The notes: generated by a model from the sequence alone, not told the origin. Shown: positions 18,110-26,165, counted from the stretch's first letter. The stretch: 64,000 nt of DNA from Achromobacter denitrificans NBRC 15125 (GCF_001571365.1 NZ_BCTQ01000002.1:248001-312000), one strand, 5' to 3'. Program-made: numbers and translations.

Positions 18110-18625
18110 TTAGCGCGGCCACGACTTAAGCGTATGCAAGTCCAGCAACGTAAACCTCCCCGCATCCTGCCATCCACCTGTATCGATGTAGTAAACGTTG
18201 CCAAGCTGTGCAGGCTGGCGCAGCGTCATATGTCCATGGGCCACCGCACGTACATTGCGGACAGGCTGGGAGTACTGCATTCGATAACTATCTACGGACC
18301 ATAGGCAGGCATCCTCGTCCTCTGGACTGAAGATAGCGCCGTGAATAGCCTGCCAATCGTCATAGGGGAAGTCGGCGTGAACCATACCGACCACGCCACT
18401 CGGCGTTTCCACCTCGATAGCCAGCGGCAAGGCGCTCGCACCTCACCAACGCAGGCATCCAACCATCCACCGCCGTGGACGCAATCGGTCCTTTTCTGGC
18501 GAGAACTTTACGGCAGCCAGCGCGACCTCAAGCCGACCAAAATGACCATGGATGTCACCCACCGCAAAATCACGACCGTTGGCATTCAATTGAAAGCGCT
18601 GGACTCGGACATTACCGGGCGTCAT
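18110..18625 (-). pseudogene. Broken PPP-family serine/threonine phosphatase (phage-lambda type)
   Basis: The 5' part, from ATG 18625 behind GGGGAA, reads FAVGDIHGHFGRLEVAL, the first metal motif of PPP metallophosphatases. It then runs off frame. In another frame the 3' part reads LPLAIEVETPSGVVGMVHAD, and VRAVAHGHM supplies the C-terminal metal histidine. The normal centre with the GDLVDRG and GNHE motifs (roughly 90 residues) is absent and only GGGW remains, so there has been an internal deletion plus frameshifts. The gene cannot make an active enzyme. Confidence 0.75.
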
Positions 18626-18664
18626 TCCAAGATTTCCCCTAACGACTTGTCTTGCATACCCGTC

Positions 18665-18985
18665 ATGATACGTGGAGTGCAGATCATCGTTCTTGCCTTG
18701 ACCGTCCTCTTGGCACAGAGAAAAGCGAGTGGTTTCGGTGAAAAACTGGCTGGCGCCATCGCCTTTGACGCGGTGACATTCAAGAGCATGGCGCAGGATA
18801 TTGGCAACGTGGTGAATTCCAGAACGACTCGCCGCGATATGCAGTCGGGCATGATGGTTACTGCTGGCCGAACCAACCACATGATTGCAGGCAACACCAT
18901 GTGGAATCCGGCCTATCGGCAACACGTCTTGCAGAACATGGGCAAGAACTGGGGTACCGGCAACGGGCGGCTCCGTCAACGGTAA
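18665..18985 (+). CDS. Possible small protein or gene remnant (106 aa)
   Basis: The open frame begins with a hydrophobic stretch (GVQIIVLALTVLLAQ) and ends NPAYRQHVLQNMGKNWGTG. A good terminator follows 25 bases after the stop, which supports plus-strand transcription here. There is no clear ribosome-binding site, and the frame opens only 40 bases from the start of the broken phosphatase. It may be the tail of a longer gene. I recognise no family. Confidence 0.35.
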   Translation: MIRGVQIIVLALTVLLAQRKASGFGEKLAGAIAFDAVTFKSMAQDIGNVVNSRTTRRDMQSGMMVTAGRTNHMIAGNTMWNPAYRQHVLQNMGKNWGTGNGRLRQR

Positions 18986-19010
18986 GTGATGTGCATGTTG
19001 CGTCCGCATC

Positions 19011-19040
19011 GGCCTCGCCATCAGCGAGGCCTTTTCATTT
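19011..19040 (+). terminator. Rho-independent terminator
   Basis: A perfect 8-bp stem GGCCTCGC / GCGAGGCC with loop CATCA, followed by TTTT. Confidence 0.8.
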
Positions 19041-19637
19041 ATGGCCGCACATATCGCCGCGCTACGCTTGGGCAACCCCTTCGGTTGCATCCCGCGTCCG
19101 TTCTTGCCGGACTGGCCGCGGGGGCAGGCCCAGCGGCTTCGCCTTGTTCCTCTCCCCGCCGACAGGCTGCATGGCTTCCAGAGGCATCAAGGGTGAAGGC
19201 TTCGCCCGGGATCCTCACCCGTTCCCTGCGCTGCGCTTCGGGCTGCGGCTTCCGGTCCCGCCCTTGACACCTCTTCCGGCCAAACGACGTCAGTAGCAGT
19301 GCTGTCGAGCGGATGACGGGTCGAGGGGTTGGTGCGGCCCGCAGCCCACAGGGCGAGGACACGGCCCCTTGACGCGGCAGGAGCGCCCTACGCCATGCCC
19401 GGGGGCAGGAGTTCCGGGCCAGAGCCCGCAACCCCTGCCCCCGAGGCTCCCGCCGGCGAGGGTGGAGAGTCCAGAGAGGCAAAGCCTCTTTGGAAACTAC
19501 GGCTAGTACGCAGCCGATATTAGGGTCCATAGCAGGTAAAACAAGACACTCAGTGCACCACCTCTGTGGCTGCGCGTATTTAAACCAGATTACCCATACT
19601 TCTTGTAAGATCGAGTTACCTACGGCAAGGAGACACC
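19041..19637. other. GC-rich non-coding remnant
   Basis: This ~600-base stretch is markedly GC-richer than the rest of the island. Its open frames are rich in Pro, Arg and Gly and look like by-products of composition. The style recalls non-coding parts of conjugative elements, but no mobility gene is present. I see no gene here until the small antitoxin-like gene. Confidence 0.4.
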
Positions 19638-19808
19638 ATGGCTGGCAAGGGTAAATGCAGGCAACAGCCCCAAAAAATCATATCGGGTACCGAACGCAGC
19701 CGCCGGCAATCGGCAGCTAACTATGCGCGGGCCTCCGTCGGTCTAGAAGGTTTCTCGCTCAGTGAAGCAGATGAGGCCCACGCTCAGCGTTTCGTCGATG
19801 GTCGATAA
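19638..19808 (+). CDS. VbhA-like Fic-inhibitor antitoxin, orphan (56 aa)
   Basis: A 56-residue basic protein starting at ATG 19638 behind AAGGAGA. The helix ARASVGLEGFSLSEADEA contains S-x-x-x-E-G, which matches the (S/T)xxxE(G/N) inhibitory motif by which VbhA-type antitoxins block the ATP site of Fic AMP-transferases. RFVDGR at the end matches the usual Gly-containing C-terminal turn but stops earlier than usual. The antitoxin normally sits directly before its fic gene; here the next gene is the SIR2 protein and no HPFx(D/E)GN Fic motif is present anywhere nearby. The family call rests on motif recognition. Confidence 0.55.
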   Translation: MAGKGKCRQQPQKIISGTERSRRQSAANYARASVGLEGFSLSEADEAHAQRFVDGR

Positions 19809-19996
19809 GCCTGCAAGAGTTTGTGCAGCCGCGCGCTGACGCATTAGCACTCTCAAAGTCTTCGTCATGACGAAGAGATTTAGGATTTGGGGACTAGTGC
19901 AGGATAGGCTGTCGCCGGTTTTTGTTTTACACGCCCCAATTTATTGCTCAAATCCCCGATGTTCAACTAATTCATATATTTGTTTATCACTGCACA

Positions 19997-22900
19997 ATGA
20001 ACATTCCTCCCTATCTAATTGATCAGATCCGCGCGGGAAAAGTAATCTTGTTTTTAGGTGCTGGTGCATCATGGGGAGCTAAAGCCTCGAGCGCACCCGA
20101 AAGCCCTCCTTCAGGAAAGGAACTAGGTAAATTGCTTTCGGACAAATTCCTCGGAGGTGATTCTCTTGACAAGGCGCTTTCGCTTATTGGCGAGTATTGC
20201 ATTGCAGAGTCCGATCTCCGGACGGTACAGCGATACATTGCTCAGATTTTTGAGCGGTACAACCCTAGTAACACGCACAAAGCTATCGCTGACTTCCGGT
20301 GGGCCGCGGTTGTAACAACAAACTATGACCAGATACTCGAAAAGGCATACGCAGAAAACAAAAGTCGACTTCAGACCTTAGTCCCAATTCTCAGGAATTC
20401 CGACAGAATTGATCACGAGTTGCGCGCGCCGGATGCCGTACCACTGTTGAAACTACATGGCTGCATTTCGATGGTGGACGAAGTTGCTTATCCGCTTATC
20501 CTGACAATCGACCAATACGTAAGCCATATGACTGGAAGAGAAAAACTCTTCCACAGATTTACCGAATATGCAGGTGAGTACAGCGTGGTGTACGTAGGCT
20601 ATCAAATAGAAGACAGTGACATTCGCTCAATACTTCTACAGCTAAATCGCCCGGAAGTTTCCAGGCCAATGCAATACGTGGTGACACCCAATCCGTCCGA
20701 ACGGGACCAACGAATCTGGGCAGATAAAAGGATCACCACTATAAGTGGTACTTTCGATGAGTTTATGACAGAGCTGCAAGGCAAAATCCCCAAAGCATTA
20801 CGTGGAATAAAATCTACTGTTCATAGCCACCCAATTGCAGCAAAGTTCGCCACTCACGCAGCCCCTTCAGATGAACTTTTAGCATTTCTTACGAACGACG
20901 TAATGTACGTTTTCGGGGGTATGCCACCAGAAACGCCTAATCCCCAAGCATTCTATAAAGGAGCATCATATGGATGGGGTTCAATTGCTGCTGCGCATGA
21001 TGCGAAGAGGACACTGACCGACACCGTATTATCTGAGGTGATACTTGTAGACGAACCAAATCGACCCAGAGCAACGGACTTTTATCTCATCAAAGGCTAT
21101 GCGGGATCCGGAAAGACCGTGCTTCTAAAACGGATTGCTTATGAAGCGGGGATAACATTTGAGAAGATAGTTTTATATCTTCGGTCCGACGCTCGCCTGC
21201 TGATTGGACCTGTAGCAGAGTTGTGCGATCTATTGAAAGAGCGAATTTATATCTTTATTGATGGAGTTGCGCGCCGATCAACTGAGCTATCGAGTTTTCT
21301 TAATGCCGCTCGAAACAAAAACCTTCCAGTCACGGTTATAGGCACCGAACGGAGCAACGAATGGAATGTAGACGGTCAAGACTTGTCCCCAATGTTGGAC
21401 GGAACACATCAGCTTAGATCGCTCTCATCATTGGAAATCGACTCTCTTATCGAAAAACTGGATTTTTTTAAATGTTTAGGAGTTTTGTCAACTAAAACGC
21501 AATTGGAGCGGCGAGAAGCTTTTCTTTCATATGCAGATCGGCAGTTGCTAGTTGCATTGTACGAGATCACTAGCGGAGCCGATTTCCCAGATATTGTATT
21601 TGATGAATACAAGCACATAGTCAGTGACCGAGCCCGTCGAATATATCTCTTTGTCTGCGCACTTAATCGACTAAATGTGCCAGTGAGGGCCGGTTTAATC
21701 TATCGACTCACCGGCGTGTCATTTAAGGACTTCAAACAAGACTTTTTTTCACCATTAGAGTCCATTGTATTATCCGAGGAATACAAGCCTGCGCTAGACA
21801 TGGCCTATCGCGCAAGACATCCCTGGGTTGCTCAGATTGTTTTTGAGCGCGCACTGCCGCAAGAACAAGACCGCTTCGATCTGTATATGTCTATATTGAA
21901 AGAGATTGATGTTGGCTACACTCCTGACCGTTCTGCGTTCAGGGAAACAATTCGCGCCAAAAACTTGAGAGACCAATTCTCAGACCCATTGAGAATAGAG
22001 GAAATATTTCGTGCGGCTCATGAAGCGAGCCACGACGATGGCTACACGTTTCAGCAGCATGCTATCTATGAGATGCGCCGTCCAAATGGAAACCTAACCC
22101 GAGCGAATGACTTATTAGCTGATGCGAGACAATTATTGCCACATGACAAATCCATCACGCACACGATGTCTGAGTTAGAAATGGTGCGCGCGGAAGCCTC
22201 TAAGACAGATGTCCAACGGAACATGCATCTTGAAAAGGCTCGTCAACATGCATCACGCCTGATAGGCTCCACCGCAAATAGCAGCCATGGACACGTAACC
22301 CTTGTCAAACTAGCGATGGGGCATTTGCGCGAGGTACTAGAACAGTCGGAACCAGCAGAAGAGGATGTCACAGCCGCGACTAAGCAAGTCGAACAATCAT
22401 TGAGCGAAGGCTTACAGCGTTTTAGAAATGACGAGTACTTACTGGCAGCAGAAGCTGATTTTTCCAAGTTACTGAATAACAAAGAGCGTGCAAAAAAAGC
22501 ATTAACTACTGCTATATCTAAAAACGCTGCCAGCATATATATCGCCAAAGCTCTAAGTCGTATGCAAGAAGCCGAAGGAGAATTTCCCAGCGCCCGTAAA
22601 ACACTTGCCGATGCACTCAAAGTACTGCCTGGTGACAAACTACTTAATTCGGCCCTTGCAAGACTTCTTGAAAACCGCTTTCCAGAAGAAACCGTTGAAG
22701 CGGAAAGCTGCTGGCGCCGCTCGTTTACCGAAGGTGATACAAACTATACATCACAGTTCTGGTATGCACGCCGCCTCTATTTGAATGGAAAAATTGATGA
22801 CGCAATGGCAAGCTTCTCTAAACTGAAAGTTGCTCGCGTTCCATTTGAAACGAAAATTGCAATTACTGGCCGGATACGTGAACAGGGTTCAATAAAGATA

Positions 22901-23095
22901 TTTGAAGGTACGATATCTCGCCTCGAAAGCGATTACGCGTGGTTGTCGCCATATGGTCAGCAGCGCTCGATTTACCTACACTGTTCCCAAGTTAAGGCCG
23001 ATGTTTGGCAACAGTATCAACGAGGCGACGCCATAAAGTTCAGTGTCGGATTCAACTATATGGGGCCAGCAGCGACATTTCGTGGCATTCAATAA
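19997..23095 (+). CDS. SIR2 - P-loop STAND NTPase - helical repeat - cold-shock-like protein (Avs5-like candidate)
   Basis: 1032 residues. Domains in order: (1) SIR2, about 10-290, with GAGAS (21-25), TTNYD (107-111, catalytic Asn109) and LHG (153-155, catalytic His154), so NAD hydrolysis is plausible. (2) P-loop NTPase, about 330-600, with Walker A GYAGSGKT (367-374) and a Walker B-like IYIFID ending at Asp422, as in STAND ATPases. (3) Helical TPR-like repeats, about 690-950. (4) The last ~64 residues (FEGTISRLESDYAWL, IYLHCSQV, RGDAIKFSV, GPAA) read like a cold-shock/S1 OB fold. SIR2-STAND proteins such as Avs5 are known antiphage NADases. The ATG at 19997 fits the family start; TTG 19922 would add 25 atypical residues. 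It is the most AT-rich gene in the window. Confidence 0.78.
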   Translation: MNIPPYLIDQIRAGKVILFLGAGASWGAKASSAPESPPSGKELGKLLSDKFLGGDSLDKALSLIGEYCIAESDLRTVQRYIAQIFERYNPSNTHKAIADFRWAAVVTTNYDQILEKAYAENKSRLQTLVPILRNSDRIDHELRAPDAVPLLKLHGCISMVDEVAYPLILTIDQYVSHMTGREKLFHRFTEYAGEYSVVYVGYQIEDSDIRSILLQLNRPEVSRPMQYVVTPNPSERDQRIWADKRITTISGTFDEFMTELQGKIPKALRGIKSTVHSHPIAAKFATHAAPSDELLAFLTNDVMYVFGGMPPETPNPQAFYKGASYGWGSIAAAHDAKRTLTDTVLSEVILVDEPNRPRATDFYLIKGYAGSGKTVLLKRIAYEAGITFEKIVLYLRSDARLLIGPVAELCDLLKERIYIFIDGVARRSTELSSFLNAARNKNLPVTVIGTERSNEWNVDGQDLSPMLDGTHQLRSLSSLEIDSLIEKLDFFKCLGVLSTKTQLERREAFLSYADRQLLVALYEITSGADFPDIVFDEYKHIVSDRARRIYLFVCALNRLNVPVRAGLIYRLTGVSFKDFKQDFFSPLESIVLSEEYKPALDMAYRARHPWVAQIVFERALPQEQDRFDLYMSILKEIDVGYTPDRSAFRETIRAKNLRDQFSDPLRIEEIFRAAHEASHDDGYTFQQHAIYEMRRPNGNLTRANDLLADARQLLPHDKSITHTMSELEMVRAEASKTDVQRNMHLEKARQHASRLIGSTANSSHGHVTLVKLAMGHLREVLEQSEPAEEDVTAATKQVEQSLSEGLQRFRNDEYLLAAEADFSKLLNNKERAKKALTTAISKNAASIYIAKALSRMQEAEGEFPSARKTLADALKVLPGDKLLNSALARLLENRFPEETVEAESCWRRSFTEGDTNYTSQFWYARRLYLNGKIDDAMASFSKLKVARVPFETKIAITGRIREQGSIKIFEGTISRLESDYAWLSPYGQQRSIYLHCSQVKADVWQQYQRGDAIKFSVGFNYMGPAATFRGIQ

Positions 23096-23116
23096 TGCCA
23101 TTAGTGTGTGCGTTGG

Positions 23117-23158
23117 TGTACCTCTACTGTATCGAATTTTAGGTACAGTAGAGGTACA
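23117..23158. repeat. Perfect 15-bp inverted repeat near the right island end
   Basis: Arms TGTACCTCTACTGTA (23117-23131) and TACAGTAGAGGTACA (23144-23158) are separated by 12 bases, just after the SIR2 gene. There is no T-run. The right arm overlaps the candidate integrase arm site, so it is more likely a protein-binding site than a terminator. Confidence 0.7.
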
Positions 23159-23162
23159 GTGA
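23141..23162 (+). repeat. Candidate integrase arm-type site, right
   Basis: AGGTACAGT, three bases, then GGTACAGTGA: the same spacing and sequence as 10064-10085. It lies 117 bases inside the right att core, compared with about 88 bases inside the left core. Confidence 0.5.
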
Positions 23163-23278
23163 CCAGTTTTCACCAATTCAGGTAAAATACGCTAACCCAC
23201 TGATTTGAAACTGGTTTTACCTATTTCAACCTACGCTAGAATTCGCCCCATTTCCCTGTAGAAACACTGTAAATCACC

Positions 23279-23330
23279 GACTCAAAATCCCCCGCCGCAA
23301 GGCGTGCCGGTTCGATTCCGGCCCCGGGCA
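23279..23330 (+). repeat. attR core (52-bp direct repeat, copy 2)
   Basis: Identical to the last 52 bases of tRNA-Leu before the CCA. It lacks the 5' half, so it is not a functional tRNA. On its chromosomal side it is followed by ACA rather than CCA, then the original tRNA terminator. Confidence 0.95.
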
Positions 23331-23340
23331 ACAGAATTTG

Positions 23341-23374
23341 AAAAGCCGTTGGCGTTACCGCCAACGGCTTTTTT
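23341..23374. terminator. Original tRNA-Leu terminator, also serving the LysR gene
   Basis: A perfect 10-bp stem GCCGTTGGCG / CGCCAACGGC with loop TTAC, preceded by AAAA and followed by TTTTTT. It works in both directions: for the displaced tRNA and for the LysR gene ending at 23386. Confidence 0.9.
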
Positions 23375-23385
23375 CATTTGCCGCG

Positions 23386-24189
23386 CTAAGCCGGCACCGC
23401 CCGCCCCCGAAACTGCTCCACGAGCATGCCCACCGCGGGTTTGTCCAGCGCTTGCACCGCATAGCAAAGCCCCACGCGGCGCGACATTTCCAGTCCGTCG
23501 AGAGGCCGGATCTCCACGCCGGCCAGGCTTCGGGCCAGGGACTCCGGCGCCACGCACATGCCGGCGCCGGCCGCCGCCAACTCCAGTGCCAGGCGCAGCG
23601 ACCCGGCATGCGCGGCCGGCATGCTGGCCGCGGCGCCGTAGAAAGGGAGCAGGCGCTGATGCGTGGGATGGCCCGGGCATACGATCCACGGCAAGGCGGC
23701 TTCCGTGTCGCTGCCTGCGGGGACGGCCAGCACATAGGGATCCACGGATAGCGGCAGGAACAGCTCGTCCTCGCAGCGCTCGTCTTCGGTCGCGAGCCGG
23801 GCATCGCCGTCGCAGCCCTCAAGCAGGCTCACGAATAGCGCCGGCACCCCTTGCCGCGCCGCATGCATGAAGGCGGCGATGTCCTGGCCGGCGATATCCG
23901 CGCCGACGCCGATTTCGATGCGGGATCCTTGCGAGCCATGGCGGAACTGCTGCGTCATCGAGTCCGTTTGCGACAGGATGCGGCGCGCCTGGGGGTAGAG
24001 GATGCGCGCGTCCTCCGTCACGGCCACGCCTCGCGCCTGGCGGGTGAACAATTGCGTGCCCAGCAGGTCTTCCAGGCTTTTGATCGTGCCCGACAGGGCG
24101 GGCTGGCTCAGATGCAGGCGGCGGGAGGCAACCGTTATGTTGCGCTCTTCGAAGACGGCGACGAAGGCCTTGAGTTGACGGCTATCCAT
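23386..24189 (-). CDS. LysR-family transcriptional regulator
   Basis: 267 residues. The N-terminal winged helix reads LKAFVAVFEERNITVASRRL and LSQPALSGTIKSLEDLLG; the rest is a shortened periplasmic-binding-like effector domain. It is somewhat shorter than the usual ~300. The gene is divergent from the SDR at 24301, with an imperfect inverted repeat between them, so the SDR is the likely target. The ATG at 24189 gives the standard LysR N-terminus; 14 extra in-frame residues upstream are atypical. Confidence 0.88.
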   Translation of the reverse strand: MDSRQLKAFVAVFEERNITVASRRLHLSQPALSGTIKSLEDLLGTQLFTRQARGVAVTEDARILYPQARRILSQTDSMTQQFRHGSQGSRIEIGVGADIAGQDIAAFMHAARQGVPALFVSLLEGCDGDARLATEDERCEDELFLPLSVDPYVLAVPAGSDTEAALPWIVCPGHPTHQRLLPFYGAAASMPAAHAGSLRLALELAAAGAGMCVAPESLARSLAGVEIRPLDGLEMSRRVGLCYAVQALDKPAVGMLVEQFRGRAVPA

Positions 24190-24214
24190 AAGATTTTCCG
24201 ATTTCTTCCAAAGG

Positions 24215-24239
24215 AATAAACCATTTCTCATGGATTATT
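24215..24239. promoter_or_regulatory. Candidate LysR operator
   Basis: Arms AATAAACCAT and ATGGATTATT (one mismatch) are separated by five bases, 26 bases from the LysR start in the divergent intergenic region. Confidence 0.45.
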
Positions 24240-24300
24240 CGCAGGCATAGAATGATTCCCGACACCTAAGCATACATAAAACCGATACCTGGAGCCCACC

Positions 24301-25035
24301 ATGTCTCTCTCGAAAAAGCCGCTCGTCATCATCACCGGCGCCAGTTCCGGCATCGGCCTGGCCACGGCCCGCCTGTTCTCGTCGCATGGCCACCCGCTGC
24401 TGCTGCTGGCTCGCCGGCTGGAAAAAATGCAGGCGCTGAACCTGTCCGATACCTTGGCGTTGTCGGTCGACGTGACCGATCGCGCCGCGCTGGCCGCCGC
24501 CGTGCGGGAAGGCGAAGCGCGCTTCGGCCCGGCCGATGCGCTCATCAACAACGCGGGCGTCATGCTGCTGGGCGACATCACGCGGCAGGACCCGGACCAA
24601 TGGGACCGGATGCTGGATGTGAACGTCAAAGGCGTGCTCAACGGCGTGCATGCGGTCGCGGCGGGCATGGTCCAGCGCAAGCGCGGCAATATCATCAACA
24701 TCAGTTCGGTGGCCGGCCGCAAGACCTTCCCCAACCACGTGGCCTACGTGGGCACCAAGTTCGCGGTGCACGGCCTGTCGGAGAACCTGCGCGAGGAGTT
24801 GTCGGCGCACAATGTGCGCGTGACCACGATCGCGCCGGGCGCCGTGGAGACCGAGCTGCTGGGCCACACCACCGATGCCGACATCAAGACGGGCTATGAA
24901 GCGTGGAAGGCCGAGATGGGCGGCAAGGTGCTGGCCGCCGAGGACGTGGCCAACGCCATCCACTACGCCTACGCGCAACCGGACGGCGTATGCGTGCGCG
25001 AAATCGTTCTGGCTGCCACGCGGCAGCAGGCGTAG
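24301..25035 (+). CDS. SDR-family NADP-dependent oxidoreductase
   Basis: A 244-residue classical short-chain dehydrogenase. Cofactor motif TGASSGIG (12-19), NNAG in the core, catalytic Ser in INISSVAG and the Y-x3-K motif in VAYVGTKFAVHG are all present. RR after the second strand (LLARRLEKM) suggests NADP preference. The C-terminus resembles the YdfG/clavaldehyde-type branch that reduces small carbonyls. It is divergent from a LysR gene; the substrate is unknown. Confidence 0.88.
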   Translation: MSLSKKPLVIITGASSGIGLATARLFSSHGHPLLLLARRLEKMQALNLSDTLALSVDVTDRAALAAAVREGEARFGPADALINNAGVMLLGDITRQDPDQWDRMLDVNVKGVLNGVHAVAAGMVQRKRGNIINISSVAGRKTFPNHVAYVGTKFAVHGLSENLREELSAHNVRVTTIAPGAVETELLGHTTDADIKTGYEAWKAEMGGKVLAAEDVANAIHYAYAQPDGVCVREIVLAATRQQA

Positions 25036-25065
25036 TACGCGAGATGCCGCAAGCAGCAGAGTCGA

Positions 25066-26055
25066 TCAATTAACGGTCACGCCCGCCTCACGCACCACAT
25101 TGCCCCACAAAGCAATCTCCTTGACGATCTGATCGCGAAAGTCCTGCGGACTGCCTGGCGCGGCTTCTTCCCCGGTTGCCTTGAGGCGGTCGGCCATCTC
25201 GGGCTTCACGACCGCCGCATTGATCGCGGCGTTGAGCTTGGCCTGCACCTGCGGCGGCACACCCTTGGGCGCGACAATGCCGTACCACACCGTCACGTCG
25301 TACGGCACGCCGGCTTCGCGCACCGTCGGGATATCCGGCGCCGAGGACACGCGCTGCGGCAAGGTCACGGCCAGCACCTTCAGGCGCTTGTCCTCGCGAT
25401 AAGACAGCGTCGAACCCGCCGTGGTCAGCATCGCATTGACCTGGCCAGAGACAGTGTCCGTCAGCGCCGGGGCGGACCCCTTATAGGGAACGTGGACCAT
25501 GGTTATACCGGCCGTCTTCAAGAAGGCCTCCATCGCCAGATGCGATATCCCGCCCGTGCCCGATGAGGCATAGGTCAGCCCGCCCGGTTTCTTCTTGGCC
25601 AAGGCCACCAGGTCACCCAGGCTGTCCACCGGCACGCTGGGATTGACCGACACGAAGAAGGGCGCGCGCGCGATCATGCCGATCGGCGTCATGTCCTCCA
25701 CCGGATCGAACGGCAGCTTGTACAGGCTGGGGTTGACGGAATAGCTATTGGAAATCAAGGTCAGGGTGTAGCCATCGGGCGCCGCCCGCAGGCCCTGCTC
25801 CACGCCCAGCTTGCCGCCCGCGCCGGGACGGTTCTCCACCACCACCGGCTGCTTCAGGCCATCGGACAGCAGCTGCCCCAGAAGACGCGCGATCCCGTCA
25901 TTGCCGCCTCCGGCGGCAAAGGGCACGATCAGCTTGATCGGCTGCGAAGGATAGTCGTCCGCGTGCACGCTCGAAACCGTCGCGGCAAACGTCAACGCAG
26001 TCAGCGCCGCTCCTAATACCGCCTTGCCCAGCTTGGCGCTGGATAGCATCGTCAT
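25066..26055 (-). CDS. Bug/TctC-type periplasmic receptor of the sugar-acid cluster
   Basis: 329 residues with a Sec signal peptide ending SSVHA. Bug motifs are PIKLIVPFAAGGGND, QPVVVENRPGAGGKLG, APDGYTL and HVPYKGSAPALTD. The ATG at 26055 sits behind AAGGAGGAG. It is the last gene of a minus-strand cluster whose other genes include an ABC transporter, so the cluster has two kinds of periplasmic receptor. A carboxylated sugar derivative as ligand is inference. Confidence 0.9.
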   Translation of the reverse strand: MTMLSSAKLGKAVLGAALTALTFAATVSSVHADDYPSQPIKLIVPFAAGGGNDGIARLLGQLLSDGLKQPVVVENRPGAGGKLGVEQGLRAAPDGYTLTLISNSYSVNPSLYKLPFDPVEDMTPIGMIARAPFFVSVNPSVPVDSLGDLVALAKKKPGGLTYASSGTGGISHLAMEAFLKTAGITMVHVPYKGSAPALTDTVSGQVNAMLTTAGSTLSYREDKRLKVLAVTLPQRVSSAPDIPTVREAGVPYDVTVWYGIVAPKGVPPQVQAKLNAAINAAVVKPEMADRLKATGEEAAPGSPQDFRDQIVKEIALWGNVVREAGVTVN

Positions 26056-26165
26056 CGTTGTCTCCTCCTTGATCGGCCGCTGTGCGGCAGCCACGCTCAT
26101 TGGTGAAAGGCGTCAGACTATAAACTTAACGAGGGAAGTTGCAATCCGGCTGCTCCCTCCCCCCC

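Larger units (their letters stand above)
9925..23330. mobile_element. Integrative genomic island in tRNA-Leu(CAA), about 13.4 kb
   Basis: The region is bounded by identical 52-bp direct repeats, starts with a tyrosine integrase next to the tRNA, and is visibly AT-richer and different in codon use from both flanks. Cargo: integrase, lipoprotein, PIN-like protein, three HEPN-motif proteins, a broken phosphatase, a VbhA-like antitoxin and a SIR2-STAND protein. I see no phage structural, replication, relaxase or type IV secretion genes, so it is neither a complete prophage nor a self-transmissible ICE. Confidence 0.92.

Noticed and set aside
18443-19090. Minus-strand open frame of 215 residues as an intact gene
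   Set aside because: Only its last ~60 residues match a phosphatase; the rest is reading across a divergent region, and the true phosphatase start is at 18625.
19039-19530. Minus-strand open frame of 163 residues
   Set aside because: Pro/Arg/Ala-rich translation of a GC-rich non-coding stretch, without family features or a ribosome-binding site.
19638-23095. Complete Fic toxin-antitoxin pair
   Set aside because: No Fic motif (HPFx(D/E)GN) occurs after the antitoxin-like gene; the next gene is the SIR2 protein.
19997-23095. DSR2-type SIR2 protein
   Set aside because: DSR2 proteins lack a P-loop NTPase; here a clear Walker A and Walker B-like motif are present, which fits SIR2-STAND better.
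23279-23330. Second tRNA-Leu gene
   Set aside because: Only the 3' 52 bases are present; there is no acceptor 5' strand or D-arm, so it is an attachment-site copy.
9925-23330. Prophage or self-transmissible ICE
   Set aside because: No capsid, tail, lysis, replication, relaxase or type IV secretion genes are visible among the cargo.
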